A stretch of 64,000 nt of DNA, taken from the NCBI GenBank assembly GCA_964550795.1, contig CAZKBH010000018.1, forward strand, positions 19,446-83,445, written 5' to 3'. Made by a program: the position numbers and the translations under genes. This DNA is from M3007 sp964550795 (GTDB lineage Bacteria; Bacteroidota; Bacteroidia; Chitinophagales; Saprospiraceae). Position 1 is the stretch's first letter; the number at the start of each line of letters is the position of its first letter. Positions 34,882 through 43,656 of the stretch are shown here, one piece after another. Under the pieces are notes generated by a model. The model worked only from the letters and a program-made list of their open reading frames with translations. It was not told the DNA's origin and searched no databases.

Positions 34882-35125
34882 GTGTTCGTGCGTGAAATTT
34901 TTAAAGTGGTGGAATAAGTGACACCTGCTGGTGCATAGATTGAGTGGCAAGACAACAAGTCGGCCTGCGACGTTACACTTTGGCTACAAAACTGCTGTTT
35001 TGTTTGGTAAAACCTTTCTCAGATAGACTAATCCCGAATAATTTTGGATAAAATGAAGCATATTTGCCTTCTTACTTATTGAAATAAAAACAGCGCGCCC
35101 CGGATTTTTCCGAGACGCGCTATAC

Positions 35126-35194
35126 ACCGGAACGCTGTTCCGGTTCAAGTTGCGGAACAGCGTTCCAGTCAAGTAACGGAACAGCGTTCCGTTA
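35126..35194. repeat. Three GGAAC-AGC-GTTCC palindromes
   Basis: Palindromes at 35126-35144 (ACCGGAAC-GCT-GTTCCGGT), 35154-35166 (GGAAC-AGC-GTTCC) and 35174-35194 (TAACGGAAC-AGC-GTTCCGTTA). The second and third are direct repeats that include TCAAGT upstream; the first is in inverted orientation at its core. The last one contains the stop codon of the RND permease gene, so the group may serve as its terminator. Confidence 0.8.
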
Positions 35195-38100
35195 TACTTT
35201 ATTCGCCCACCAGTTTTTCACCTTCCAGCCCAGCAAATACATCACGGGCAGAATGATCAGCGTGATGAACGTTGCAAAGCTGAGTCCAAAAATGATGGTC
35301 CAGGAAAGTGGACCCCAGAAAGCAACCGAGTCGCCACCCAGGTAAATTTTCGGATTTCCGGTGGAAAAAAGGCTGTAAAAATCAATGTTAAAACCTACGG
35401 CCAAAGGAACCAAGCCAAGAATGGCAGCCGTAGCCGTCAACAATACCGGGGTCATACGAATGCGCCCCGCTTCTACAATCGCCTCACGGACTTGCGAACC
35501 TCGTTCTCGAAGAATATCGGTGTATTCCACCAATAGAATCCCGTTTCGCACCACAATACCCGCCAAGGCTACAATGCCCACACCCGCCATGATGACCGAG
35601 AAATCCATCTTGAAAATGGCCATGCCCAGCAGTACCCCGATGATACTGAAAATTACTTCCGACATGATAATCAGGGTCTTGCCAATCGAGTTGAACTGCA
35701 CCATCAGGATAATGAGGATGATGAAGATCGAAATGATGAGGGAGTTTCCGAGGAACGAAGCGGCATCCAGAAATTCCGCGTCTTCGCCCGCAAAACCGAC
35801 CGTCACGCCGTCTGTGGGAGGCCAGGAAGCAATGGCTGCTTTTACGGCATTCACCACATCCGTTTGGCTCGGCTGATATTCAGAGGTAATGTTGGAAGAA
35901 ATGGTAACAATACGCGATTGGTCCAGACGGCGAATACCACCGTAAGTCGTGGTGTATTTCACATCTGCCAAAGAGGCCATCGGGACGGAACGAAGCACCC
36001 CGCCCATGTTCATATCACGGAAGGTAATGTTCAGATTTTCAACAGAATTGATGTTTTCACGTTGTTCGGGCCGCAAGCGAATGTTCACGGGAATTTCATC
36101 TTCGCCGTCTTTGAATTTAGTGGCTTCCTTGCCCAAAATCGCCGTCCGGAATTCCGAACCGATTTGCGCAGTGGAAATACCCTCGCGATTGGCGCGGTCG
36201 CGGTCAATCTGGATATTGATTTCAGGTTTGGAAATAATCATATCGCTGCGCAACTCCTCCACGCCGGGAATATTGAGCGAATCCAGGTGTCTTTTTACAG
36301 CAGAAGAAACGGCGATGAGTTGTTTGAAGTCGTCGCCACGAATTTCCACCGAGATGGGTTTTGGCGAAGGGGGGCCACCTTGCTCTTGATCCACCACAAT
36401 TTCAGCCCCCGGAATAACGCCTTTAGTCGCCTCGCGAATTTGGTCCATGTACGCTTTGGTACTCACGCCATTACGCTGGCCAAACTCCACAAAAGCAACC
36501 CCAATCTTGCCCTTGTTAGAGGTTGCAGACCGGTCGAATTGGTCTTCCGAAGCACCGAGTGCCACGTTCGTGATAACCGACTCCACGATGGGATTGTTGT
36601 CGCCGACCACCTCCATTACCTTACGCTCCATCACTCGGGTGAGCGAGTCGGTCGTGTTGACTTCTGTACCCACGGGCAGGGTTAGGTAAACGTAGATAAA
36701 GTTTGGGTCGGCCTTGGGGAACAACACGATGTTGCGCTTGCCTGCGGCAAAAAACATGACCGAAAAAATGAGTAGACCGATGACGGAGGCCATCATCATC
36801 AAGGGCCGGTTGAGGGCAAAATTGAGGAATCCGGCGTAACTGCGCTGTGCCGCGGGCCAGCCTTTCGCCTGGAACCAGCGCACGGCTTTTTCGAGTACAA
36901 AACGGTAAAAAACCACGAACAAGCCAATGAAAACCATCAAATTGCCCATGAAATAGTTGCCGTTTGCATAGAAGTACAACAGAGAAAGCCCATACAGCAC
37001 ATAACCAAAAATGGTGCGGCGGCGTTTTTTGGCAGCCGGAAGTTCCCGGCCTTCCCGCTTGGCATCGCCCATAAACCATACTGCAAAAACAGGATTGACA
37101 ATGTACGCCACCAACAACGAGGCCGTCAGGGTAATGATGACCGTAACGGGCAGGTAGTGCATGAATTTACCAAAAATACCACCCCAAAATACGAGCGGGA
37201 AAAACGGCGCAAGCGTAGTGATCGTTCCCGAAAGTACAGGCATAAACACCTCGCCAGTTGCCTTTTTGGCTGCTTGGATAATGGTCAGCTTTTTATCTTC
37301 ATGGTAAATCCGGTGCGTATTCTCCACCACCACAATGGCATCATCCACCACGATGCCGAGGGCCAGCAAGAAGGCGAAAAGCACAATAAAGTTGAGGGTA
37401 AAGCCTAAAGTAGGCAGCACCATAAAGGCGATACACATCGAGAGGGGAACCGAAAGTGCCACAAAAATGGCATCCGTTGCGCCCATGAAAAACATGAGTA
37501 CAAACGTAACGAGAATAAAGCCGATGATGATGGTATTGATCAGGTCGTGCAGCGTAACACGGGTGGCGCGGCTTTGGTCGCCGGTAATGCTCACTTCAAG
37601 ATTAGCCGGGAATTCATTGGCCTTCATCTCGTCCACCACGACCTTGATTTTATCCGAAGCGTCAATCAGGTTTTCGCCCGTGCGTTTGATAACGTTGAGC
37701 GAGATGACGTTGCGCCCGTTGAGGCGGCTGAAACTTTCTCGTTCCTTATGGCCCATGCGGACGTCTGCCACGTCTTTCAAATACATGATAGCTCCGGATT
37801 GAGAGCTGATGATGATGTTTTTAATCTCCTCCACATCCTTAAAATCACCGCGAATCGAGACGGAACGGGTCATGCCGCCAATGTCCACATTGCCCGCCGA
37901 GATGGTCATATTTTCATAGGCCAATGCGTTTTCAATATCGCGAAAAGTGAGGCTTGCAGCGGCCATTTTATACTTGTCCACATCCACTTGCACTTCTTTT
38001 TCAAGCGCGCCTACGAGGTCCACCCGCGTGATTTCCCGCATTTCTTCGATGCGGTCTTTCAAGTCATCTGCATAATCTTTCAACTTATCGAGGCTGAAAT

Positions 38101-38548
38101 CGCCCGCGATGTTGACGTTCATGATTGGAATTTCGGAAATATCGAATTCCGTGATGGTAGGGTCTTCCAAAAGATCCGTTGGAAGGTCTCGTTGAGCCTT
38201 ATCTACAGCATCTTTCACCTTCTGTTTGCACAGGGCCACATCCAGACTTGTGTTGAATTCCACAATCACGTTGGAAAAATCCTGCACGGAATACGAGGAC
38301 ACCTTTTTCACGCCACTGATGCCTTTGAGTTGCTTTTCAATAGGCTTGGTGACGAGCTGCTCCATATCGGTCGGGCTGGCACCGGGGTAAATGGTGGAGA
38401 CAAAGATTGTTGGCACCACCACATCGGGAAATTGCTCCTTGGGCAGGGCATTGTACGACATGATGCCTGCCAGCGTGATCAGCACCGTGATGATAAAAAT
38501 CGAGGCACGGTTATCAATAGACCAACTGGTGGGTTTAAATTCTTTCAT
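35192..38548 (-). CDS. Efflux RND transporter permease subunit (HAE1/AcrB type)
   Basis: A 1118-residue inner-membrane pump with the classic duplicated layout: TM1, a large periplasmic porter domain, TM2-6, a cytoplasmic linker, then the same again. Visible family parts are PKEQFPDVVVPTIFVSTIYPGASP after TM1, GIVVDDAIVVVENTHRIYHEDK with the proton-relay aspartates in TM4, and the second-half GIVVRNGILLVEYTD and MTPVLLTATAAILGLVPLA. An extra hydrophobic insert around residues 500-560 (FGYVLYGLSLLYFYANGNYFMGNLMVF) is longer than in AcrB. It acts with the adaptor and TolC genes upstream, from which it is separated by a decayed toxin-antitoxin locus. Confidence 0.93.
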   Translation of the reverse strand: MKEFKPTSWSIDNRASIFIITVLITLAGIMSYNALPKEQFPDVVVPTIFVSTIYPGASPTDMEQLVTKPIEKQLKGISGVKKVSSYSVQDFSNVIVEFNTSLDVALCKQKVKDAVDKAQRDLPTDLLEDPTITEFDISEIPIMNVNIAGDFSLDKLKDYADDLKDRIEEMREITRVDLVGALEKEVQVDVDKYKMAAASLTFRDIENALAYENMTISAGNVDIGGMTRSVSIRGDFKDVEEIKNIIISSQSGAIMYLKDVADVRMGHKERESFSRLNGRNVISLNVIKRTGENLIDASDKIKVVVDEMKANEFPANLEVSITGDQSRATRVTLHDLINTIIIGFILVTFVLMFFMGATDAIFVALSVPLSMCIAFMVLPTLGFTLNFIVLFAFLLALGIVVDDAIVVVENTHRIYHEDKKLTIIQAAKKATGEVFMPVLSGTITTLAPFFPLVFWGGIFGKFMHYLPVTVIITLTASLLVAYIVNPVFAVWFMGDAKREGRELPAAKKRRRTIFGYVLYGLSLLYFYANGNYFMGNLMVFIGLFVVFYRFVLEKAVRWFQAKGWPAAQRSYAGFLNFALNRPLMMMASVIGLLIFSVMFFAAGKRNIVLFPKADPNFIYVYLTLPVGTEVNTTDSLTRVMERKVMEVVGDNNPIVESVITNVALGASEDQFDRSATSNKGKIGVAFVEFGQRNGVSTKAYMDQIREATKGVIPGAEIVVDQEQGGPPSPKPISVEIRGDDFKQLIAVSSAVKRHLDSLNIPGVEELRSDMIISKPEINIQIDRDRANREGISTAQIGSEFRTAILGKEATKFKDGEDEIPVNIRLRPEQRENINSVENLNITFRDMNMGGVLRSVPMASLADVKYTTTYGGIRRLDQSRIVTISSNITSEYQPSQTDVVNAVKAAIASWPPTDGVTVGFAGEDAEFLDAASFLGNSLIISIFIILIILMVQFNSIGKTLIIMSEVIFSIIGVLLGMAIFKMDFSVIMAGVGIVALAGIVVRNGILLVEYTDILRERGSQVREAIVEAGRIRMTPVLLTATAAILGLVPLAVGFNIDFYSLFSTGNPKIYLGGDSVAFWGPLSWTIIFGLSFATFITLIILPVMYLLGWKVKNWWANKV

Positions 38549-38565
38549 GTTATGGTTGATTTTTT

Positions 38566-38618
38566 ACCCACCGAAGCCTTCCTGCGCGCCAAGTTTCGGC
38601 AGGCTGGGGCGAAGTGGG
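38566..38618. repeat. Copy of the CCCxCC / GCGAAGxGGG repeat family
   Basis: ACCCACCGAAGCC at the left and GGGGCGAAGTGGG at the right form an imperfect inverted repeat related to those at 5758 and 59211-59735. It lies just upstream of the RND permease start. Confidence 0.5.
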
Positions 38619-38685
38619 AGAATCTGATTGATGCGATGATTTAGTGAGGTTGAGTCAGGAAGACTAATTTTTGATGAAAAAGGGT

Positions 38686-38693
38686 TATTTTTG
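38686..38693 (+). promoter_or_regulatory. TAnnTTTG box before the toxin-antitoxin remnant
   Basis: TATTTTTG, 17 bp before the ATG at 38711, matches the Bacteroidota promoter consensus on the strand of the remnant. Confidence 0.35.
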
Positions 38694-38710
38694 TGAAAAA
38701 TTTCTCAACA

Positions 38711-38872
38711 ATGGGCGTAATTCATGTAAGGCTTGAAGTCTTGAACGAAGAAACAATGGCTATTTTAGAGCAATTGGAACGACTGAATCTTATTCGGCTG
38801 GTAGAACAGCACCATACCCGGGAACGAAAAAAAAAGGAACTGGATAGGAGTTATTTCAAAAGAAACTGGTGA
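38711..38872 (+). CDS. Small antitoxin-like protein upstream of a broken PIN toxin
   Basis: A 53-residue open frame from ATG 38711 to TGA 38872: MGVIHVRLEVLNEETM, then a helix ILEQLERLNLIRLVEQ, then a very basic tail. The size, a strand-then-helix start and the position 36 bp before a PIN-domain gene fit a VapB-like antitoxin. I cannot match it to a named family. It may be shortened at the C-terminus, as the partner toxin is also damaged. Confidence 0.5.
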   Translation: MGVIHVRLEVLNEETMAILEQLERLNLIRLVEQHHTRERKKKELDRSYFKRNW

Positions 38873-38908
38873 AAAAATGCTCCATCACGTCGAAAATTCA
38901 AGAAGCGA

Positions 38909-39108
38909 ATGGGAACGAAATATCTCCTAGATAGCAATGCAGTCATTGAACTGCTTAGCAACTCGTTTCCAGAACATATATCCTTACGCCAGATGCCATC
39001 ATTGCAGCCACAGCACTCGTCCACAATCTTACCCTATTGTCTCGCAATACTCACGATTTCAAAAATGTGCCAGGCCTGACAGTGCTCAACCCGCATACAA
39101 TGGTGTAG
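38909..39108 (+). pseudogene. vapC: VapC-type PIN-domain toxin, internally deleted and frameshifted
   Basis: The first codons (ATG 38909) read MGTKYLLDSNAVIELL, the usual start of a PIN RNase with its first acidic residue. A different frame from about 38971 to the stop at 39106-39108 reads YILTPDAIIAATALVHNLTLLSRNTHDF and KNVPGLTVLNP, the usual end of VapC with its later aspartates. Intact toxins are about 130 residues; here roughly 60-70 central residues are missing and the two parts are out of frame by two bases. The product cannot be an active nuclease. Confidence 0.8.
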
Positions 39109-39125
39109 ACCAGCACTTTGCGTTA

Positions 39126-40253
39126 TTAAAAAGCCACCGTTTCCCCATTGTTCACATCCTGGAAACCCGTAGAAATTACCCAATCGCCCTTTTTCAAGCC
39201 GCTCAGGATTTCTACCTGACCGTTGTAGTTCTGCCCCTGCTTCACGGTTATTTTTTTAGCAAGCGCCTGTTTTTCGCCTGTTTTTTCCGCCAAGAGCACA
39301 AAATCACCGTCTTCAGCCGTCTGAATAAGATTAACCGGAATCGAAACGGCGTTGGCACTTTGGTAATCCACAATTTTCATCACCGCCACCTGATTGGCAC
39401 TGTAGCCGCCGCCAGGCAACGCACACTCCACCACAAAAGTCCGGGTCATCGGGCTGATGCTTTTGCTGACGTACGTGACACGGGTTGTGATTTCCTTGTT
39501 CATATCCGGGAAAAACACCTGCACCTGGTCGCCTTTTTTAACTTTCGCGGCATAGGCTTCCGTCACCTCCCCTTTAATTTTTAAGTTGCTGAGGTTCAAG
39601 ATGTTGCAAAGCGGAATGCCCGGGGCAATCGCCTGGCCCTGCTTGAGTAGCACGAGATCAACCGTGCCGCTTTGGGGCGCGTAAATCTTGGTCATACTCC
39701 ATTGCTCCTTGATGGTTGAAATGCTGCGCTCGATACTTTCCTTGCCACTTTTGGCTTGAATGAAAGCGACTTCGGTGCCGATTTTTTGATCCCACAAACC
39801 CTTTTGACGGTTGTAGATATCGGTGGCTGTGGCCAATTGGCCTTCTAATTCAGCTAGACTTTTGACCATCACAGCATCGTCTAGTTCGGCCAACAACTGC
39901 CCTTTGCGCACATTGTCGCCATTTTTAACCAATACCCGTTTGAGGGAGCCAGGCATTTTAGCGGTAGCCATCACACTTTCATCGGCATCTACCTTGCCTT
40001 GCAGGTCAATGTAGTGGCGAAAAGGGGCAGTTTTAATTTCGGTCAGCCCTACGGTCCGAATTTTTTTGGTGGCCGGATTCGTTGCGCTTACCTGTTTTTC
40101 AAGGTCAGCGATTTGCACATCGAGTTTAGCTTTTTGGTCCTTAAGTGCAGCAAGTTGAGCCGCCGGATCCTTAGAGCCTCCGCCGCCGCAAGAAGCGAGC
40201 AGGACGATCATAAATGCGACGGATGTAAATTGGAGAAGGTGCTTATGTGTCAT
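39126..40253 (-). CDS. Efflux RND periplasmic adaptor (membrane fusion) lipoprotein
   Basis: A 375-residue adaptor protein. The N-terminus is a lipoprotein signal with lipobox LLASC followed by glycines. After a coiled-coil region (LAALKDQKAKLDVQIADLEKQV), the lipoyl half-motifs and hairpin are visible: GKVDADESVMATAKMPGSLKRVLVKNGDNVRKGQLLAELDD, and IYAPQSGTVDLVLLKQGQAIAPG. The beta-barrel and membrane-proximal domains follow. It bridges the RND pump and TolC. It is 30 bp downstream of the TolC gene, in one operon, and 577 bp upstream of the pump gene. Confidence 0.93.
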   Translation of the reverse strand: MTHKHLLQFTSVAFMIVLLASCGGGGSKDPAAQLAALKDQKAKLDVQIADLEKQVSATNPATKKIRTVGLTEIKTAPFRHYIDLQGKVDADESVMATAKMPGSLKRVLVKNGDNVRKGQLLAELDDAVMVKSLAELEGQLATATDIYNRQKGLWDQKIGTEVAFIQAKSGKESIERSISTIKEQWSMTKIYAPQSGTVDLVLLKQGQAIAPGIPLCNILNLSNLKIKGEVTEAYAAKVKKGDQVQVFFPDMNKEITTRVTYVSKSISPMTRTFVVECALPGGGYSANQVAVMKIVDYQSANAVSIPVNLIQTAEDGDFVLLAEKTGEKQALAKKITVKQGQNYNGQVEILSGLKKGDWVISTGFQDVNNGETVAF

Positions 40254-40283
40254 GTTGAAAATCAATTTTTTGTGTATAATAGG

Positions 40284-41726
40284 TTACTGGCCAAGCGCTT
40301 TTCTGATGGCCACTTTGGATGCGAGCAAATCAAATTGTGCCTGTAAAAGCCCTTGTTGAGCAGCATAAAGGCCGGATTCCGATTGCGTGATTTCAAAACT
40401 GCTGCCTACACCCGCCTTGTACTTCGTTTGGGTGGTATCGTAAATACGTTGTGCGAGGGAAAGGTTTTTTTCTTGATTGCGTACCCGTTCTTGTGCGTTG
40501 AGGTATTGTTTACGTGCGGCATCCAGCTCCAGCGAGATGGCGTTTTCGAGCATACCTCTCTGAATTTCAATGTTTTGTGCGGAAATCATGGCCCGCTCCC
40601 GTTTTGCTTTGGTTCCGCCGCCATCGTAGATGGGAATGTTCACCGAAACACCGGCCACGGCCGAGGAGATGTAGAACCACTTATCAAAACCATCAGAATC
40701 TTTGGTGCCGAAACCGCCCTGGTAACTTGGCTGCCATTGCAGGAAGCCAGCCACGGTGGGCAAAAAGGGTTTGCGGTATAAATCCACCTCCAGGCCACTC
40801 AAATCGCGGCCTTTGAGGAGGAGAACATATTCCGGGCGGGACATAAAATCGGGGGCGGAGGTCAAATCCACATCACCGGAAGCGGCGAGCAGTTGGCCGG
40901 TATTGTCAGATAAACTGAGGTCGTTGCCCACCGGCATGCCCATGCTAAATTTCAGGGCATTCACCACAATTTCGCGCTGGCGTTCCAGGCTGCCGCGCTC
41001 GCTGCGAAGGCTGGAAAGGGAGAGTTCTAGCCGATCCACATCAAGCTGCTCGGCAAAACCTGCCTCATAAATGGCTTTGGTATCATTGAACAGTTTTTCA
41101 AGGTTGCCGATGTTCTTGTCCAGAATAGAGAGGTTGTCGGAAATGAGCAAGGCGGGGAGATAGGCATCTGTCACGTTGTTGCGGACCGTCTGTCTGGTTA
41201 CGGCCAATTGATTGTCCACATACTGGCGGTAGAAACGCGCGGCGCGAACAGCAAGCAGATAAGAGTTATTGAAAATCAATTGATTGACCGAAACATTGCC
41301 CGAAACACTGTGCACCGGATTGAAAAAAATCTTGGAGTCCGGATCGGAGGCAAAGAGGTTGCCAAACACACCGTTGAGGTCGGTAATCTGGCTTTGGTTG
41401 AAATTGGGGAGTGCAGGTGCCAGATCAACCGGCCCGCTTGGACCGAACCCAAGCGCGCTGCTAGGCAGACCACCGCGCTGTATGAAGCCCGAATAGGTAG
41501 CGCCCGCAGAGAGCTGTGGAAGCCCGCTGGCCAGATTTTCTTTCACGCGCCAATCGGCGTCTTTAACCTGTAACAATGCCGATTTTATGTCCGGCTGGTT
41601 TTCCAGGGCATACTGGATGCAATCGTTGAGGCTCATGGCCGAACCGCCCTGAGCATGTACGGTAGTTCCAATAGCCGTCATTAGCACGACGGCGATTAGA
41701 AGTTTTTGTGCGTATTGTTTAAGCAT
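40284..41726 (-). CDS. TolC-family outer-membrane efflux channel
   Basis: A 480-residue protein with a signal peptide (LLIAVVLMTAIGTTVHA) and the duplicated helical-hairpin plan of TolC. SMSLNDCIQYALENQPDIKSALLQVKDADWRVKENLASGLPQL is the first repeat's start. NAISLELDAARKQYLNAQERVRNQEKNLSLAQRIYDTTQTKYKAGVGSSFEITQSESGLYAAQQGLLQAQFDLLASKVAIRKALG is the end of the second, including the conserved F-x-x-x-Q-S-E-x-x-L pattern. It is the second gene of the tetR-tolC-MFP operon. Confidence 0.93.
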   Translation of the reverse strand: MLKQYAQKLLIAVVLMTAIGTTVHAQGGSAMSLNDCIQYALENQPDIKSALLQVKDADWRVKENLASGLPQLSAGATYSGFIQRGGLPSSALGFGPSGPVDLAPALPNFNQSQITDLNGVFGNLFASDPDSKIFFNPVHSVSGNVSVNQLIFNNSYLLAVRAARFYRQYVDNQLAVTRQTVRNNVTDAYLPALLISDNLSILDKNIGNLEKLFNDTKAIYEAGFAEQLDVDRLELSLSSLRSERGSLERQREIVVNALKFSMGMPVGNDLSLSDNTGQLLAASGDVDLTSAPDFMSRPEYVLLLKGRDLSGLEVDLYRKPFLPTVAGFLQWQPSYQGGFGTKDSDGFDKWFYISSAVAGVSVNIPIYDGGGTKAKRERAMISAQNIEIQRGMLENAISLELDAARKQYLNAQERVRNQEKNLSLAQRIYDTTQTKYKAGVGSSFEITQSESGLYAAQQGLLQAQFDLLASKVAIRKALGQ

Positions 41727-41814
41727 GGATAGGTGATTTTTTACGTTGAACGTGCTGCGCTTTTGCGCTGAATAAGTTTAGTTGTTGTACTGTTCTGACT
41801 GAAAGGGGAGCGAA

Positions 41815-42435
41815 TTACAAATGCATCCCCTCCTGTAGTTTTTCCTTCAATAATTGGCGGCCCTGATCCGAAACAATGCTGTAGAGGTAACAAAGAATAC
41901 TCTCTTTAAACAGGTGGTCAAACGTGTAAGGTGGTTTGGGGAACCACACGTCGTCAAAAATGCTGAAAGTTTGGATGAGGTGCAGTTTGGCGATCACATC
42001 CAGATCAAAATCATCGCGGTAAAGTCCTTCCTCAACACCTCTTTGCAGATTGTCCAACACCACTTTGTACAAATACTCCCGCTGGTAAACCTGTACCCGT
42101 TCCCAGGCGCTTCGGTGGTATTTCTGAAGGTCGAAGATGAAGTTCGCTTTCATACTCCGCATATCCTGAACATTGTCCCGGATCACCATCATCATTTCAT
42201 CCAAAGCATCCGCGGCGGTTTGAGACATGACCTCGGCCCGCCGGCACTCGAGGTCGAGATGCCCTTCAATCACTTTATTAACCAAGTCGTCTTTGCTCTC
42301 TACAAATTGATACAAAGTTTTTTTGGAAACACCCAACTCGCGCGCCACATCATCCATCGTGAGTGCTTTAATTCCAAACCGCAAAAACAACTCCGTTATC
42401 TGCTTCAACCATTTTTCCTGCTGTTCTGTAATCAT
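41815..42435 (-). CDS. TetR/AcrR-family repressor of the efflux operon
   Basis: A 206-residue regulator. The N-terminal helix-turn-helix is standard: FLRFGIKALTMDDVARELGVSKKTLYQFVESKDDLVNKVI. The C-terminal ligand domain is family-specific. It lies 88 bp upstream of the TolC gene on the same strand and most likely controls the pump in response to a substrate. ATG 42435 starts the conserved N-terminus; the open frame upstream to 42633 has no conserved sequence. It diverges from the EamA gene. Confidence 0.9.
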   Translation of the reverse strand: MITEQQEKWLKQITELFLRFGIKALTMDDVARELGVSKKTLYQFVESKDDLVNKVIEGHLDLECRRAEVMSQTAADALDEMMMVIRDNVQDMRSMKANFIFDLQKYHRSAWERVQVYQREYLYKVVLDNLQRGVEEGLYRDDFDLDVIAKLHLIQTFSIFDDVWFPKPPYTFDHLFKESILCYLYSIVSDQGRQLLKEKLQEGMHL

Positions 42436-42605
42436 GCCGCAAAGGTAAACGCTGGAAACGTTTTTTGGGTAAATAGTTTCCGGGTTCTGGCAGCATTTTC
42501 GATAAACGTCGAATTTTATTCGTGCCAACCCGCTTAAATTATCGCCAAACAGAACAATATTTACTTTCACTTGGTTTCCGTCCATCAAAAAAATAATCAT
42601 TGGGC

Positions 42606-42613
42606 TACCTTTG
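42606..42613 (+). promoter_or_regulatory. TAnnTTTG box five bases before the EamA ATG
   Basis: TACCTTTG ends 5 bp before ATG 42619, another case of a very short or absent leader. Confidence 0.4.
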
Positions 42614-42618
42614 ACCCC

Positions 42619-43503
42619 ATGTCTGCCACGCATCGCGCCTACCTCGCTCTGGGTCTCATCTGCATCATTTGGGGCACTACCTACACTGCAATCAAGGTTG
42701 CAATCCTCGATTTCCCACCCTTTCTCCTGGTCGGGATTCGCCAGACGGCGGCGGGACTTCTACTCTTGTTGCTGGCGATATTCAGCTCAAAAATCCAAAT
42801 GCCCAGTCGGCGCTATATCGCCCTTCAATCGCTCACAGGACTTGCGACCATCACGGGTGGAAACGGATTTATCACCTGGGGAATGCAGTACGTTTCCTCC
42901 GGCGTGGCAGCGATTATTGGCTCGCTCACGCCAGTGGTGGTGGTACTGATTTCGCTCGCTTGGGGTGGCAAGGAGCGGATTCATATACGGATGATTATAG
43001 GTGTGTTGCTGGGTTTTGGAGGTCTTGCCCTGATCTTTCGAGAAGGATGGCAGGATTTTGTTCGGCCTGAATACCGCTGGGGAATAGCCGGCTGTTTTGC
43101 CTCCTGTATCACCTGGTCGCTGGGCACCGTGATGGCCAAACAGTGGAATTCGCCCAACGTTTCGCCCTTGCTCAATGCGGGCTTACAAATTACAGCGGGC
43201 GGCTTGGGCGGCTTTTTGATGAGTTTCTTTTTTGATACTTCCTATGTCATCCACCACACTACTGTGGGCTGGCTTTCAGTGGTTTATCTTGCACTCATTG
43301 GTTCTGCACTCGCATTTACCTTGTACATGTTTGCACTCAAACACCTGAGCGCTACCATCACTTCCCTCTACACGTATATCAATCCCGTGGTGGCCATTTT
43401 AATGGGCTGGGCCTTTTTAGGCGAGGCACTTTCTGCCTGGGAATTGGCGGGCATGGCTGCCACGATTTTGGGGGTCTGGATTGTGAATTCAAAACGCAGT
43501 TAA
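42619..43503 (+). CDS. EamA/DMT-family transporter
   Basis: A 294-residue membrane protein with ten hydrophobic segments formed by two EamA repeats. LGLICIIWGTTYTAIKVAI opens the first and WGIAGCFASCITWSLGTVMAKQW the second. The end of the second repeat has SATITSLYTYINPVVAILMGWAFLGEALSAWELAGMAATILGVWIVN, the standard signature. It is an exporter or importer of a small metabolite of unknown nature. ATG 42619 precedes the first repeat; the 16-codon upstream extension is not conserved. Confidence 0.9.
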   Translation: MSATHRAYLALGLICIIWGTTYTAIKVAILDFPPFLLVGIRQTAAGLLLLLLAIFSSKIQMPSRRYIALQSLTGLATITGGNGFITWGMQYVSSGVAAIIGSLTPVVVVLISLAWGGKERIHIRMIIGVLLGFGGLALIFREGWQDFVRPEYRWGIAGCFASCITWSLGTVMAKQWNSPNVSPLLNAGLQITAGGLGGFLMSFFFDTSYVIHHTTVGWLSVVYLALIGSALAFTLYMFALKHLSATITSLYTYINPVVAILMGWAFLGEALSAWELAGMAATILGVWIVNSKRS

Positions 43504-43656
43504 CATTCTCCGACGAAATTGCCATAACGCTTTGCGTAATTTGGCCGTTATTTGCTCTGCATTAGGGCATAACAGCTCTCTTATTGGGCTAGTTTTTTAA
43601 AAGTCCTTTTTAAGTTTTTGAATATCAATAATTTAAAAAGAATAATTTTTTAACAC

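Noticed and set aside
35972..38644. Several plus-strand frames of 270-365 codons
   Set aside because: They lie wholly or almost wholly antisense to the RND permease gene and have no domain of their own.
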